Positions 27,954-38,611 of a stretch of DNA of 64,000 bases are shown piece after piece. Each line of letters opens with the position of its first letter. Position 1 is the stretch's first letter. Under the pieces are notes generated by a model that saw only the letters and a program-made list of their open reading frames with translations, was not told where the DNA came from and did not search any database. This DNA is from Dokdonella fugitiva. GTDB taxonomy: Bacteria > Pseudomonadota > Gammaproteobacteria > Xanthomonadales > Rhodanobacteraceae. The stretch spans positions 1 through 64,000 of the forward strand of contig NZ_SLWQ01000001.1 of assembly GCF_004342425.1 (NCBI RefSeq), written 5' to 3'. The position numbers and the translations under genes are program-made.

Positions 27954-28655
27954 TCAGCGCGGCGTCGGCGCGAAACGGCCCGCGCGCAGGAACGCGACCG
28001 TGAGGTCGGCGACTTCGGACGAGAACAGCAGGCCCGTATGCGAGGCGTCGACCGTGCGGTGGTCGCTGATGCCGGGGAGCTGCGTTTCCTCGACCGACAC
28101 GGTGCCGTCGTGCGGCGCGACCAGCGGCCCGAGCGTGATGCCGAGGCCGAACGGCAGCTTGCCGGCGATCACGCCGACGCGGCGCGAGCCCTTCCATGCA
28201 TCGACGCCTTCGAGCAGCGGCTCCGCGCTCTGTCCGAGCAGGAGGCGTCCACCCGGGAATGCGGTCAGCGCGCGCGCGACCGCGCTGCCACGCAGCGGCG
28301 GCCCGATGCAGACGATGCCGCCCTTGGGCAGGCCGCGCACGCCGCGCGTCGCCTCGAGCGCGACCAGCGACCCGAGGCTGTGGCCGACCAAGTGCACCGC
28401 GCCGGCGTCCTGCGCCTGCATGCGTTCGCGCAGGCGCGTGACCGCGGGCTGGATGCCGCGGAACACGCTCGCGTAGTCGATCGTCTCGACCGAGTAACCG
28501 GCCTGGCGCAGGCGACGCGCGAGCGGCAGCAGGGTGATGCCGCGCATCCAGATACCATGCAGCAGGATCACGTGTTCGCGCGGCGCGGAATCCACTGCCG
28601 CGCGCGGCGTTCGCGCCGCGCGCGGATCGATCGGCCGGCGCGACGCGCGCGTCAT
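27954..28655 (-). CDS. Alpha/beta-hydrolase (esterase/lipase-like)
   Basis: A 233-residue alpha/beta-hydrolase. The oxyanion-hole motif HVILLHGIW lies at 28-36, the nucleophile elbow GHSLGS at 91-96 (Ser93), and the C-terminal acid and His in the segment [16 protein letters not shown]. The ATG at 28655 overlaps the aspS stop as ATGA. A GTG at 28595 is an alternative that would remove 20 basic residues. The family acts on lipid or small esters; the substrate cannot be inferred. The lipase-class shape (PGAP1/LipA-like chaperone class) is similar to proteins often encoded beside aspS in Lysobacterales, but I cannot confirm that here. No signal peptide, so probably cytoplasmic. Confidence 0.85.
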   Translation of the reverse strand: MTRASRRPIDPRAARTPRAAVDSAPREHVILLHGIWMRGITLLPLARRLRQAGYSVETIDYASVFRGIQPAVTRLRERMQAQDAGAVHLVGHSLGSLVALEATRGVRGLPKGGIVCIGPPLRGSAVARALTAFPGGRLLLGQSAEPLLEGVDAWKGSRRVGVIAGKLPFGLGITLGPLVAPHDGTVSVEETQLPGISDHRTVDASHTGLLFSSEVADLTVAFLRAGRFAPTPR

Positions 28656-30430
28656 TCCGCCTTGCGCTCCGCGACGCGGATGTGCACCTCGGCGAGCTGT
28701 GCCTCCGGCACCGGCGACGGCGCGCCGGTCATGAGGCATTGCGCGCTGGTCGTCTTGGGGAACGCGATCACGTCGCGGATCGATTCGGTGCCGGCCATCA
28801 GCGCGGCGATGCGGTCGATGCCGAACGCGATGCCGCCGTGCGGCGGCGCGCCGTACTTGAGCGCGTCGAGCAGGAAGCCGAACTTCGCTTCCGCTTCCTC
28901 GGCCCCGATGCCGAGCAGGTCGAACACCGCGCTCTGCATCGACGAGCGATGGATGCGGATCGAGCCGCCGCCGATCTCGTTGCCGTTGAGTACCATGTCG
29001 TAGCCGCGCGACACCGCGATCCGCGCGTTCGCGCGCAGGTCGGCCTCGTCGTCCACCGCGGGCGCGGTGAACGGATGATGCAGGGCGACGTAGCGCTTTT
29101 CCTCGTCGTCCCACTCGAACATCGGGAAATCGGTGACCCACAGCGGCGCCCAGCCGTTGGCCACGAGGCCGAGGTCCTTGCCGAGCTTCAGGCGCAGCGC
29201 GCCCATGAAGTCGGAGGCGACCTTCCAGGTCGACGCACCGAAGAAGATCGCATCGCCCGTCTGCGCGCCGGTCGCCTGCACGATCGCCGCGAGCGTCGCG
29301 TCGTCGAGGAACTTGGCGATCGGCGAATTGATGCCCTCGCGCCCCTTCGCCGCGTCCTCGATCTTCATCCAGGCCAGGCCCTTGGCGCCGAACTTGGCCG
29401 CGTGCGCGGCGTAGTCGTCGATCTGCTTGCGCGAGAACTGCGCGCCGCCCGGCGCACGCAGCGCCACGACGCGGCCGTCGGCATGGTTGGCCCAGTCGGT
29501 GAACACCTTGAACTCGCAGCCCTTCACGAGCTCGGCGACATCGGTGAATTCGAGCGCGATGCGCAGGTCCGGCTTGTCCGAACCGTAGCGGCGCATCGCT
29601 TCCGCATAGGTCATGCGCGGAAACGGGTCGGCCAGTTCGATGCCCTTCACCTCGCGGAACACGACGCGGATCATTTCCTCGACCGTGTCCTGCACGTCGC
29701 GCTCGGTGACCCAGGCGAACTCCATGTCGAGCTGGGTGAATTCGAGCTGGCGATCGGCACGCAGCGCCTCGTCGCGGAAGCAGCGCGCGATCTGGTAGTA
29801 GCGGTCGAAGCCCGCCATCATGAGGATCTGCTTGAACAGCTGCGGCGACTGCGGCAACGCATAGAACTCGCCCGGATGCATGCGCGCCGGCACGAGGAAG
29901 TCGCGCGCGCCCTCGGGCGTCGCCTTGGTCAGGATCGGCGTTTCGATGTCCTGGAAACCGCGTGCGTCGAGCCAGCGGCGCAGCGCCTGCACGAGGCGGA
30001 TGCGCGTGCGCATCATCTGCTGCATTTCCGGGCGGCGCAGGTCGAGATAGCGGTACTTGAGGCGGATGTCCTCGCCCGGGTTCTCGTGCGCATGGAATGG
30101 CAGCGGCTCGGCCTTGTTGAGCAGCTCGATCTTCGTCGCGACGACTTCGACGCGACCGGTGCGGATCTTCGCGTTGACCGCTTCGCGCTTGCGCACGACG
30201 CCGGTCACGCGCAGGCAATCCTCGTAACCGACCGCGGCCGCCGCGGCGATCACCTCGGCATTGCCGTCGGTGTCGGCGGGTTCGGCGACGATCTGCACGA
30301 TGCCTTCATGGTCGCGCAGGTCGATGAAGCAGAGCCCGCCGAGGTTGCGGGCGACGTCGGCCCAGCCACAGAGGGTGACGGTCCGGCCGATCAGCGCCTC
30401 GTCGACGAGGCCGCAATAATGTGTGCGCAT
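28652..30430 (-). CDS. aspS: Aspartyl-tRNA synthetase AspS
   Basis: A class II synthetase of 592 residues that charges tRNA-Asp. An N-terminal OB fold binds the anticodon (1-110), the catalytic core has motif 2 ([20 protein letters not shown]) and motif 3 near the C-terminus ([15 protein letters not shown]), and a bacterial GAD insertion lies between. Residue 30 is Leu (ARNLGG), as in discriminating bacterial enzymes; non-discriminating enzymes such as that of Pseudomonas have His there. This predicts charging of tRNA-Asp only. It heads the long minus-strand housekeeping run. Confidence 0.97.
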   Translation of the reverse strand: MRTHYCGLVDEALIGRTVTLCGWADVARNLGGLCFIDLRDHEGIVQIVAEPADTDGNAEVIAAAAAVGYEDCLRVTGVVRKREAVNAKIRTGRVEVVATKIELLNKAEPLPFHAHENPGEDIRLKYRYLDLRRPEMQQMMRTRIRLVQALRRWLDARGFQDIETPILTKATPEGARDFLVPARMHPGEFYALPQSPQLFKQILMMAGFDRYYQIARCFRDEALRADRQLEFTQLDMEFAWVTERDVQDTVEEMIRVVFREVKGIELADPFPRMTYAEAMRRYGSDKPDLRIALEFTDVAELVKGCEFKVFTDWANHADGRVVALRAPGGAQFSRKQIDDYAAHAAKFGAKGLAWMKIEDAAKGREGINSPIAKFLDDATLAAIVQATGAQTGDAIFFGASTWKVASDFMGALRLKLGKDLGLVANGWAPLWVTDFPMFEWDDEEKRYVALHHPFTAPAVDDEADLRANARIAVSRGYDMVLNGNEIGGGSIRIHRSSMQSAVFDLLGIGAEEAEAKFGFLLDALKYGAPPHGGIAFGIDRIAALMAGTESIRDVIAFPKTTSAQCLMTGAPSPVPEAQLAEVHIRVAERKAE

Positions 30431-30521
30431 GGAAGTCCGCTGGCGCCGGTGCGGCGCGGAAACAGGCGCGGAATGCTACGGAGGATTGTGCTGCGCCGCA
30501 ATGCGGCGTTCGGCCAGGTCA

Positions 30522-30545
30522 AACGCCCGCCATGCGGCGGGCGTT
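30522..30545 (-). terminator. Strong hairpin downstream of the DUF3011 gene
   Basis: AACGCCCGCC at 30522-30531 pairs perfectly with GGCGGGCGTT at 30536-30545 around a 4-base loop. On the minus strand it follows the DUF3011 stop by 21 bases and ends in a short GTTTGA tract. It is terminator-like but the U-run is weak. It separates the DUF3011 gene from aspS. Confidence 0.55.
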
Positions 30546-30566
30546 CGACGGATCGTCGAGCCGGGC

Positions 30567-31178
30567 TCAGCGCCAGCGGCGGTTGACCATGAACTCGGCG
30601 TCGCAGCCACCGTTGACCCAGATGCCGGCGCGGTTCCAGCCCCAGTTCTGGCCTTCGACGCAGCGCGTCTTGGAGACCTGGCGCGCGATGCGCACGTCGC
30701 TGCCGCGGCCGGTGTCGACCTGGCACATGCGATAGCGATAGTCCTCGCTGCCGCAGCGCACGCGGATCGCGGTTTCGAAACCCGGTCCCGGACGCCAGTC
30801 GCCGCCACCGTGGTCGTCGCCATGCCAGCGGCGCTGCACGCGGAATACGCCTTCGCAGCCCTCGTTGACCCACACACCGGCGCGGTTCCAGCCCCAGTTG
30901 CTGCCTTCGCGGCACGGCGTCTTGGAGATCTGGCGGACCAGGCGCACGTCGCCGCCGCGGCCGGTGTCGACCTCGCACATGCGGTAGCGGTAGTCGACGC
31001 TGCCGCAGCGCACTTCGATGTCGCGGTCCCAGCCCGGACCGGGACGCCAGCCACCGGGCTGCGCGGTGGTCGCGGCAATCATCGGCGTCGCGAGCTGGCT
31101 GGCGGCGGGAGCCGCGATCGCGGCAGTCGCGCACAGCGACAGCAGCACGGTGGTGATGGCACGGACAGGCTTGCGCAT
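30567..31178 (-). CDS. DUF3011-type exported protein with two tandem repeats
   Basis: A 203-residue protein starting at ATG 31178 with GGGGAG 6 bases upstream. Residues 1-28 are a signal peptide (AAIAAPAAS). Two homologous repeats of about 80 residues follow (near 44-115 and 128-203), each with the pattern RCGS-DYRYRMC-VDTGRG-DVR-C-EG-NWGWNRAG-WVN-GC, so each has four cysteines and could be disulphide-stabilised in the periplasm. This matches DUF3011, a family of unknown function common in Lysobacterales. The gene is flanked by aspS downstream and a divergent secreted-protein gene upstream. I assign no function. Confidence 0.85.
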   Translation of the reverse strand: MRKPVRAITTVLLSLCATAAIAAPAASQLATPMIAATTAQPGGWRPGPGWDRDIEVRCGSVDYRYRMCEVDTGRGGDVRLVRQISKTPCREGSNWGWNRAGVWVNEGCEGVFRVQRRWHGDDHGGGDWRPGPGFETAIRVRCGSEDYRYRMCQVDTGRGSDVRIARQVSKTRCVEGQNWGWNRAGIWVNGGCDAEFMVNRRWR

Positions 31179-31443
31179 GGTTGGCTCCCCATTGGTATTG
31201 GTCCACTGGAGTCTAGTGCAGAAGCCTGAACGAACGCGTAGCGCGGCGCAGCAAGAGCCGCGCGACGATGCCGGGCTCGAACGGGGGCACTCGCGGAGCA
31301 CGGCGAAATGCAACGGAAACGTCGCGCAAACGTCGCGGCAATCCCGCGCAAACCGGCTCGCGCGGGCCCGCTGCAATACTCCGGGCGCGTTCGCGGCGCC
31401 GTCGCCGCGGCGGCATCCCTTCACTCGACCAGGATCGCGCTCC

Positions 31444-32967
31444 ATGACCCATCGCCACCTCCTGCTGCCACTGATGCTCCTGTTCGCGTGTTCGACTGCG
31501 CCCGCCGGCGCGCAGACGATCCTTCACCATGACGGCGGGGCCACCGTCGCCGACCGCAAGATCGACGGCACGCGCGTCGAGCGCGCGGCGCGCACCACGC
31601 TCGCGCCGCCGAGCGCCGCGCGGCCGCTCGCAACCACCACGCCGGCCGGCGCCGCGCTGTGCGATGCGGCCCCGGTGGCCTGGCACGGCCTGCCGCTGCC
31701 GGACGGCGAGGACGGCACGCTGAGCCCGCTCTCGTTCATGCATGCGGCCACGCTCAACAACCACGGGCGCATCGCGTTCGCGGCGCTCGTCGACGACGCC
31801 GCCCGCAACCAGGGCGTGTTCACCGCCGACGCGGACGGCCTGCGCATCGTCGCGCTCGGCTGCGGCCCGGGCGGCGGCTCCGGCTCGAGCGACGCCTGTG
31901 GCGACCCGTCGCCGATCGGCGGCACCTTCACCGGCTTCTTCCTCTCGACCTTTGCGACCCCGGACATCAATGATGCCGGCGACGTGCTGTTCCTCGCCGA
32001 CGTCACCGGCGGCAGCGCACCGCGTGGCCTGTTCCTGTACCGCGCGACGACCGGGACCATCGTGAAGGTCGCGGCCGTGGGCGATCCCTCGCCGCTCGGC
32101 GGCACCATCACCCGGCTCGGCATGGGTAGCATGAACAACGTCGGCACCATCGCGTTCCTCGCGACCACCGACGACGGCGACGGCTCGGACGTGCTGCTCT
32201 GGCAGGACGGTACCCTGACCAAGTACGTCGCCGCGGGCGACCCGGCGCCGGGCGGCGGCACCTTCTGGGCGATCGGTACCGAGTTCTGGGGCTTCGAGGA
32301 CGGCAGTTCGATTGCGGGCGGCCCGGTGCCGGGCATCAACGAGAGCGGCCAGGTCTCGTTCCGCGGTTACGTCAGCGGCGGCGTGGCGGCCGGCGGGCTC
32401 TTCCTCGGCACGAAAGGCACGCACGAATGGCTGGTGCGGGCGGGCGATGCCGTGCCGGGCGGCGGCACCTACAACGACTTTGGAGCGCCGCTGCTCAACA
32501 ACAACGGCGAGATCGCGTTCTTCAGCGAAACCTCCGACACGTCGGCGCTGGCCTGGGTCGTCGGCAAGCCCGGCCAGTGGCGGCGCGCGCTGGCGCCGTA
32601 CGACGCGATCGGCGACGGCATCGCGTGGGAGCTCGCCTATTCGCGCAACCCGATGAACGCGCTTGCCGACAACGGCGATCTCGCGGTCTGGACCCGGCGC
32701 TTCATGTCCGACTCGAGTGAACTCAACACCCTGCTCGTCAGCCATGCCGACGCAAGCCTCGACGTGCTCGCGGTGCAGGGCACGCCGACGCCGTTCGGCG
32801 GCAGCTGGGGCGGTTCGATGGACGGCTGGCCGTCGATCAACCAAGCCAATCAGTTGCGCGTCGGCTCGGCGACGCCCGGCTTCGCGCTGTCGGCCGACGT
32901 CGTCCTGACGACCTGCGCGAGCAGCCCGGACGTGATCTTCCGCGACGGCTTCGACGGCGGCGCCTGA
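31444..32967 (+). CDS. Secreted NxxG-repeat protein (DUF7453-like, predicted beta-propeller)
   Basis: A 507-residue protein starting at ATG 31444 with a signal peptide (cleavage near APAGAQ, residue 24). At least six repeats of a beta-strand motif occur every 50-70 residues: LNNHGRIAFAA, INDAGDVLFLAD, MNNVGTIAFLAT, INESGQVSFRGY, LNNNGEIAFFSE and LADNGDLAVWTR. They alternate with GDPSPLGGT-like loops and suggest a beta-propeller. The protein ends VIFRDGFDGGA. From memory an F-x-x-GF(D/E) ending recurs on secreted proteins of Rhodanobacteraceae and may be a sorting or structural tag. It runs towards the convergent regulator gene, leaving 7 bases between the stops. Function unknown. Confidence 0.8.
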   Translation: MTHRHLLLPLMLLFACSTAPAGAQTILHHDGGATVADRKIDGTRVERAARTTLAPPSAARPLATTTPAGAALCDAAPVAWHGLPLPDGEDGTLSPLSFMHAATLNNHGRIAFAALVDDAARNQGVFTADADGLRIVALGCGPGGGSGSSDACGDPSPIGGTFTGFFLSTFATPDINDAGDVLFLADVTGGSAPRGLFLYRATTGTIVKVAAVGDPSPLGGTITRLGMGSMNNVGTIAFLATTDDGDGSDVLLWQDGTLTKYVAAGDPAPGGGTFWAIGTEFWGFEDGSSIAGGPVPGINESGQVSFRGYVSGGVAAGGLFLGTKGTHEWLVRAGDAVPGGGTYNDFGAPLLNNNGEIAFFSETSDTSALAWVVGKPGQWRRALAPYDAIGDGIAWELAYSRNPMNALADNGDLAVWTRRFMSDSSELNTLLVSHADASLDVLAVQGTPTPFGGSWGGSMDGWPSINQANQLRVGSATPGFALSADVVLTTCASSPDVIFRDGFDGGA

Positions 32968-32974
32968 GCGAGGC

Positions 32975-35347
32975 TCACCCCGCGATGAGCGGGGTGGCCG
33001 GGCGCTCGTCGGCGACCGCAGCCGGAATCGCGCGCTCCCCGGCGAGGGAGCGCGCGTGCTCGAGCGTCTCTCGCCACGCCGCGACGTGACCGAGTGCGCG
33101 ATACAGGCGCGCCTGCAACAGCGCGCAGGCGAAATCGGTCGCAGACCAGCGCGCGAGGCGACCGACGACCTGCGCCGCCGCCTCCAGTTCACCTTCCGCG
33201 ATCAGCACCGTGCCCCACGAGACGCCGACACGCGCGATCCCGAGCGGCACGCCGGCCTGCTCGGCGAGCGCGAGCGCATCGGCATACGCGGCTGCCGCGG
33301 CCTCGCGCCGCCGCTCGCTCCATGCCGCCTCGGCCTGCGCGAGGCGCGCGTACAGCATGCTCGACTCGTCGCCGCTCGCGCGCGCCCACGCATCAAAGCG
33401 CGCGACCTCGCGCCCCGCCTCGTCGGCACGGTCCTGTGCGCTCAGGGCGCGTGCGAGGGTCAGCCAAGCGTCGCCGCGCACGGACGCGAGCGGCCCGCCG
33501 GCCCCGCCGTCGACGACCTGCCACGACACCGCCGCCGCGCTGTCCACCTGCCCCGCGGCGAGCGACAGCGCCGCCTTGCGCGCTCGGCTCATCGCGAGCA
33601 GGACCGGGTCCTGCAGCACCTCCGGTGCGCGGATCAGCGCATCGAGCCGTTCGTGCGCCTCGGCGAGACGCCCGACCGCCGCGAGCGCGCTCGCGTGCCA
33701 GTACGCAATCAGCCGCCCCGCCGCGCGATCGTCCAGGCGCGGCGCCAGCGCCTGCGCACGCTCGGCCACCGCGAGCGCCTGCGCGGGTTCGAGCAGGTCC
33801 AGGTACGCCTCGACCTGGTTGACCAGTGCGCCGGCCAGTTCGTTGCGCGCGTTGCTCCGCTCGAACTCGTCCGCGGCGCGGCCGAAGCTCGCCAGCGCAT
33901 CGGCCGGGTGGCCGCGCTGCGCGCGCAGCGCGCCTTCGTTCAACTCGACGCGTGCGAGCGCGAGCGTGTCGCCTGCGAGGCGCAGCGCGATGCGCGCACG
34001 CGCGAAGTCGGCGTAGGCGCCGTCGGCGTCGCCCTGCATCGCGCGCGCGGCGCCGCGGCCGCTGTAGGTCTGGCCGGCGATCGCGGGCTCGTTGCGGTCG
34101 CCGATCAGGGCCAAGGCCTGGCCGAAGTCGCTTTCGGCGCGCGCGAGCGCCATCAGCCGGATCGAACACGCGGCGCGACCGTTGAGGATGCGCGCGCGCA
34201 ACAGCGGGCTCGCGTCCTCGCCGAGCTCGCCGAGCAGGCGCGTGAACCCGTCATGGGCGATGTCGTAACGGCCGCGCCCGAAATCGGTCTGCGCCTGCAG
34301 CAGGCGCACTTCGGGCAATGCGCGCTGCGCCGGCGTGGCCGCATCCAGCGTCGCCTGCGCGAGGCCGAAGTCGTTGGCGAGCAGGGCGGCGCGCAGGCGC
34401 GGCACGAGGTCGCCGCCGGCCGCGGTGTCTCCCGCGCCGTCGCGACCGAGCAGGGCCAGAAGGCGCCGCGCCGCTTCGCGCGCCGCGCTGGCCGGATCGT
34501 CCGCCACGGCGTCGACGCCACGCGGCGGCGCGGCCCCGTCGCGCAGCTGCAGGCCGACCGACCAGCCGGCCGGACCGTGCTGCACCGACGGCAGGACCGT
34601 CCAGCGCGGCGACGACGCCGCGCGCATGACGCGCTCGGCCGATTCGGCGTCCGAGGCCTCTCCGGCGAGCGCGACGATCGCGTCGCTCGGCACGACGACG
34701 ACGCCTGCATCGCGCAGGCGGTCCGCGACGAGGTCCATCAGTCCGAGTCGCAGCCAGCTCCAGTCGCGCCCGGCGGCGACGGTCGCCGGCAGCACTGCGG
34801 TCGCCTGCGATGCCGCCGCCTCGGGCCTTGCCTGCGGTACCTGCGGGCCGGCCGGCTGTCGCAGCAGCGATCCGCCGAACCACCATGCCCCGGCCGCGAG
34901 CAGCAGCGCCGCCGCGACCGCGGCCAGGCGTGCGCCACGTGCATGGCCGGCACGCAGCGGCGCCGGCGGCGCCCCCTCGCTCGCGGGCGTGCGCCGCGGC
35001 GGGATGGCCGGCCGCGGCGCGTCCGCTTCGTCGGCGTCGACTTCCGCGACCCAGCGATAGCCGAAGCGCGGGATCGTGCGGATCACCCGCTGTTCCTCGC
35101 CGGTGTCGCCGACCGCGCGCCGCGCCTTCAGGACCGCCTGCACGACCTGCGTGTCGGCGACGTCCGCGCGCCCCCAGACGGCGGCGACCAGTTCGTCCCG
35201 GCCGACGGCGCGATCACGATGCTCGAGCAGCCATGCGATGCAGTCGAACACGATCGGCGACAGCGGCACCAGCGCGCCGTCGCAGCGCAGCTCGCGCGTC
35301 GCCGGCGAAATCGTGTAGCGATCGAATCGATAGCTGCGGTGGGTCAC
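32975..35347 (-). CDS. Membrane-anchored winged-helix regulator with periplasmic TPR domain (CadC/ToxR type)
   Basis: With a GTG start at 35347 the protein has 790 residues. Residues 5-102 form an OmpR/PhoB-type winged helix (LVPLSPIVFDCIAWLLEHRD, QVVQAVLKARRAVGD, RTIPRFGYRWV). One membrane helix lies at 140-158. The remaining 620 residues are a periplasmic region with a putative adenylate-cyclase-like or TolB-like segment followed by many TPR-like helices (LLRARILNGRAACSIRLMAL, LVNQVEAYLDLLEPAQALA). An ATG at 35383 would add 12 residues; neither start has a clear ribosome site. Such proteins sense the periplasm and bind DNA directly. The nearest candidate targets are the secreted genes at 30567 and 31444, an inference from position only. 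Confidence 0.85.
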   Translation of the reverse strand: MTHRSYRFDRYTISPATRELRCDGALVPLSPIVFDCIAWLLEHRDRAVGRDELVAAVWGRADVADTQVVQAVLKARRAVGDTGEEQRVIRTIPRFGYRWVAEVDADEADAPRPAIPPRRTPASEGAPPAPLRAGHARGARLAAVAAALLLAAGAWWFGGSLLRQPAGPQVPQARPEAAASQATAVLPATVAAGRDWSWLRLGLMDLVADRLRDAGVVVVPSDAIVALAGEASDAESAERVMRAASSPRWTVLPSVQHGPAGWSVGLQLRDGAAPPRGVDAVADDPASAAREAARRLLALLGRDGAGDTAAGGDLVPRLRAALLANDFGLAQATLDAATPAQRALPEVRLLQAQTDFGRGRYDIAHDGFTRLLGELGEDASPLLRARILNGRAACSIRLMALARAESDFGQALALIGDRNEPAIAGQTYSGRGAARAMQGDADGAYADFARARIALRLAGDTLALARVELNEGALRAQRGHPADALASFGRAADEFERSNARNELAGALVNQVEAYLDLLEPAQALAVAERAQALAPRLDDRAAGRLIAYWHASALAAVGRLAEAHERLDALIRAPEVLQDPVLLAMSRARKAALSLAAGQVDSAAAVSWQVVDGGAGGPLASVRGDAWLTLARALSAQDRADEAGREVARFDAWARASGDESSMLYARLAQAEAAWSERRREAAAAAYADALALAEQAGVPLGIARVGVSWGTVLIAEGELEAAAQVVGRLARWSATDFACALLQARLYRALGHVAAWRETLEHARSLAGERAIPAAVADERPATPLIAG

Positions 35348-35525
35348 GGCGCAAGCGTAGCGTGCAGGCACGTGGCGCACCATCGCACGCGCGCGTTGTG
35401 CACGGGATGCGACTGGCGGACGCGGGCGGCGACGCGACGCGCACGAACGCATGCGCCGCGGGACGGCTGCGGCGCATGCGGGAAACGGGGATGGCGGCGC
35501 GGCACGGGGGCGCCGCGCGGCGAAG

Positions 35526-35828
35526 TCAGGACGCCGCGCTCTCGGCCTTCGCGGCGGGCTTCGAGTCGGACGGCTTGGCGGATTCGGCCTTCGACTCGGC
35601 CTTGGGGGGTTCGTCCCTGCCGGCGAGGTTGCGCTTGGTGTCGCCGTCCTTCTTGAAGTCGGTCTCGTACCAGCCGCTGCCGGCGAGGCGGAACGCGGGC
35701 GCGGTCACGCGTCGCTTCACGCGCGGCTGGCCGCACTCGGGACAATCGACGGGATCGGGGTCGGACAGCTTCTGCAGGCGGTCGAAGACGGCCTGGCAGG
35801 AGGAACATTCGAATTCGTAGATCGGCAT
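35526..35828 (-). CDS. FmdB-type zinc ribbon protein
   Basis: A 100-residue protein starting at ATG 35828 (MPIYEFEC). Four zinc ligands are visible: C8, C11, C29 and C32. Residues 60-100 are a low-complexity acidic/lysine tail (KAESKAESAKPSDSKPAAKA). The family is named after a regulator of formamidase/amidase genes but its role is unsettled. In related genomes it usually stands directly before aspS; here about 5 kb of accessory genes separate the two. It follows clpB by about 140 bases, with no clear terminator between. Confidence 0.9.
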   Translation of the reverse strand: MPIYEFECSSCQAVFDRLQKLSDPDPVDCPECGQPRVKRRVTAPAFRLAGSGWYETDFKKDGDTKRNLAGRDEPPKAESKAESAKPSDSKPAAKAESAAS

Positions 35829-35969
35829 ACGCGAACTTTCCATCGGCTGTGGCAGGCGCCGTGCGGCACCGAAACGGCATGCAGCATGCGGGCGCGCCGG
35901 AAATTTGCAAGTACCGCCGCGGCGGCACGCCGGCGCGCGCCCGGCCTGGACGCGCGCCCGTCGGTGCCG

Positions 35970-38552
35970 TCAGGCGCCCGAGAACACGAGGCGTCCGCCT
36001 TCGGCATCGACGCGCACCGTGTCGCCGGGCCGGAAGCGGCCCTCGAGGATCTCCCGCGCCAGCGGGTTTTCGAGCTGCTGCTGGATCGCGCGCTTGAGCG
36101 GCCGCGCGCCGTAGACCGGGTCGAAGCCGACATTGCCGAGCAGGTCGAGCGCCTGGTCGCTGATCGCGAGGCCCAGCTGCCGCTCGGCGAGTCGTTTTTC
36201 GAGGTACGCGATCTGGATGCGCGCGATCTGCCGGATCTGGCGCTTGTCGAGCGCGCGGAACACGACGATCTCGTCGAGGCGGTTGATGAACTCGGGCCGG
36301 AAGTGCGCCTGCACGACGCCCATCACCGCGGCCTTCATCTGCACGTACTGCGCCTCGTCGTCGCCCGTGTTCTCCTGGATGTACTGCGAGCCGAGGTTCG
36401 AGGTCATCACGATGACCGTGTTGCGGAAGTCGACCGTGCGGCCCTGCCCGTCGGTGAGGCGGCCGTCGTCGAGCACCTGCAGCAGGATGTTGAAGACGTC
36501 GTGGTGCGCCTTCTCCACCTCGTCGAGCAGGATCACGCTGTACGGGCGACGCCGCACCGCTTCGGTGAGGTAACCGCCCTCCTCGTAGCCGACGTAGCCC
36601 GGCGGCGCGCCGATCAGACGGCTCACGGAGTGCTTCTCCATGAACTCGCTCATGTCGATGCGCACCATCGCCTCCTCGCTGTCGAAGAGGAAGCCCGCGA
36701 GCGCCTTGCAGAGCTCGGTCTTGCCGACGCCGGTCGGGCCGAGGAACAGGAACGAGCCATTCGGCCGGTTGGGATCGGACAGCCCCGCGCGCGAGCGGCG
36801 GATCGCATCGGCGACCGCGCGCACGGCTTCGTCCTGGCCGACGACGCGCTTGTGCAGCTCGTCCTCCATGCGCAGCAGCTTGTCGCGCTCGCCTTCGAGC
36901 ATCTTCGACACCGGTATGCCGGTCCAGCGCGAGACGACCTCGGCGATCTCCTCGGCGGTGACCTTGTCCTGCAGCAGGGTGAAACCCTTCGTTTCGGCTT
37001 CCTGCGCGGCCTTGAGCTGCTTGTCCAGTTCCGGCAGGCGGCCGTACTGGATCTCGCTCATCTTCGCGTAGTCCTGCCGGCGCTGCGCGGCTTCGAGTTC
37101 CAGCCTCGCCTGCTCGATCTGTTCCTTGATCTTCGTCGCGCCCTGCAGGGTCGCCTTCTCGCTCTTCCACACTTCCTCGAGGTCGGAATACTCGCGCTCG
37201 AGCGAGGCGATCTCCGTCTCCAGGTCGGCGAGGCGTTGTTTGGATTCCCTGTCCTTCTCCTTGCGCAGCGCCTCGCGCTGGATCTTCAGCTGGATCAGCC
37301 GGCGCTCCTTGCGGTCGAGCTCCTCCGGCTTGGAGTCGATCTCCATGCGGATGCGCGAGGCCGCCTCGTCCATGAGGTCGATCGCCTTGTCCGGCAGCTG
37401 GCGGTCGGCAATGTAGCGGTTGGACAGCGTCGCCGCGGCGACGATCGCGGGGTCGGTGATCTCGACGCCGTGGTGTACGGCGTACTTCTCCTTCAGCCCT
37501 CGAAGGATCGCGATCGTGTCCTCGACGCTCGGTTCGCCGACGAACACCTTCTGGAAACGGCGCTCGAGCGCGGCATCCTTCTCGATGTACTTGCGGTATT
37601 CGTCGAGCGTCGTCGCGCCGATGCAGTGCAGCTCGCCGCGCGCGAGCGCGGGCTTGAGCATGTTGCCCGCGTCCATCGCGCCCTCGGCCTTGCCGGCGCC
37701 GACCATCGTGTGCAGCTCGTCGATGAACAGGATGACCTGGCCTTCCTGCTTGGCGAGGTCGTTGAGCACGCCCTTGAGGCGCTCCTCGAATTCGCCGCGG
37801 AACTTCGCGCCGGCGATCAGCGCGCCCATGTCGAGCGACAGCACGCGCTTGTCGCGCAGGCCTTCGGGCACCTCGCCGTTGACGATGCGCTGGGCGAGGC
37901 CTTCCACGATCGCGGTCTTGCCGACGCCGGGTTCGCCGATGAGCACCGGGTTGTTCTTGGTGCGCCGCTGCAGCACCTGGATCACGCGGCGGATTTCCTC
38001 GTCGCGACCGATGACCGGGTCGAGCTTGCCCTTCTCCGAACGCGCGGTGAGGTCGATCGTGTACTTCTCGAGCGCCTGGCGCTGCTCCTCGGCGTTCTCC
38101 GACTGCACCTTCTCGCCGCCGCGGATCTTCTCGATCGCGGCCTCGATGTTCGCCTTCGTCGCGCCGGCCGCCTTCAGCGCGGCACCGGCCTCGCCACGGT
38201 CGTCGAGCGCGGCGAGCACGAACAGCTCCGACGCGATGAACTGGTCGCCGCGCTGCTGGGCGAGCTTGTCGGTCAGGTTGAGCAGCCGGTTGAGGTCGTT
38301 GGAGACGTTGATGTTGCCTTCCTGACCGGCGACTTTGGGCAGGTTGTCGAGCACCTGGCCGACGCGCGTGCGCAGCGCCGCGACGTTGGCGCCGGCCTGG
38401 GCGAGCAGGGGCACGGTCGAGCCGCCCTGCTGGTCGAGCAGCGCGGCGAGCACGTGCACGGGCTCGAGCATGTTGTGGTCGCGCCCGACCGCGAGCGACT
38501 GCGCGTCGGCGAGCGCCTGCTGGAAGCGTGACGTGAGTTTGTCCATTCGCAT
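35970..38552 (-). CDS. clpB: Disaggregase ClpB
   Basis: An 860-residue Hsp100 ATPase that threads aggregated proteins with DnaK. The start [19 protein letters not shown] at ATG 38552 matches the E. coli start; an ATG two codons downstream is possible. The N-domain covers 1-145, NBD1 has Walker A GEPGVGKT (about 205), a long middle coiled coil (about 400-530, [20 protein letters not shown]) separates ClpB from ClpA/C, and NBD2 has Walker A GPTGVGKT (about 605) and Walker [13 protein letters not shown] good sigma-32 promoter stands upstream at 38612-38640, so heat-shock induction is predicted. Confidence 0.97.
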   Translation of the reverse strand: MRMDKLTSRFQQALADAQSLAVGRDHNMLEPVHVLAALLDQQGGSTVPLLAQAGANVAALRTRVGQVLDNLPKVAGQEGNINVSNDLNRLLNLTDKLAQQRGDQFIASELFVLAALDDRGEAGAALKAAGATKANIEAAIEKIRGGEKVQSENAEEQRQALEKYTIDLTARSEKGKLDPVIGRDEEIRRVIQVLQRRTKNNPVLIGEPGVGKTAIVEGLAQRIVNGEVPEGLRDKRVLSLDMGALIAGAKFRGEFEERLKGVLNDLAKQEGQVILFIDELHTMVGAGKAEGAMDAGNMLKPALARGELHCIGATTLDEYRKYIEKDAALERRFQKVFVGEPSVEDTIAILRGLKEKYAVHHGVEITDPAIVAAATLSNRYIADRQLPDKAIDLMDEAASRIRMEIDSKPEELDRKERRLIQLKIQREALRKEKDRESKQRLADLETEIASLEREYSDLEEVWKSEKATLQGATKIKEQIEQARLELEAAQRRQDYAKMSEIQYGRLPELDKQLKAAQEAETKGFTLLQDKVTAEEIAEVVSRWTGIPVSKMLEGERDKLLRMEDELHKRVVGQDEAVRAVADAIRRSRAGLSDPNRPNGSFLFLGPTGVGKTELCKALAGFLFDSEEAMVRIDMSEFMEKHSVSRLIGAPPGYVGYEEGGYLTEAVRRRPYSVILLDEVEKAHHDVFNILLQVLDDGRLTDGQGRTVDFRNTVIVMTSNLGSQYIQENTGDDEAQYVQMKAAVMGVVQAHFRPEFINRLDEIVVFRALDKRQIRQIARIQIAYLEKRLAERQLGLAISDQALDLLGNVGFDPVYGARPLKRAIQQQLENPLAREILEGRFRPGDTVRVDAEGGRLVFSGA

Positions 38553-38611
38553 GGTCGCGGATGTCCTCTTCGGGTTCTTCGGGCCGCGACTTGCGCGGCG
38601 GGCTGCGCCGA

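Noticed and set aside
32976..32996. Hairpin CACCCCGC-GATGA-GCGGGGTG between the convergent genes at 31444 and 32975, considered as a terminator.
   Set aside because: It lies inside the last codons of the regulator gene and lacks a U-run on either strand.
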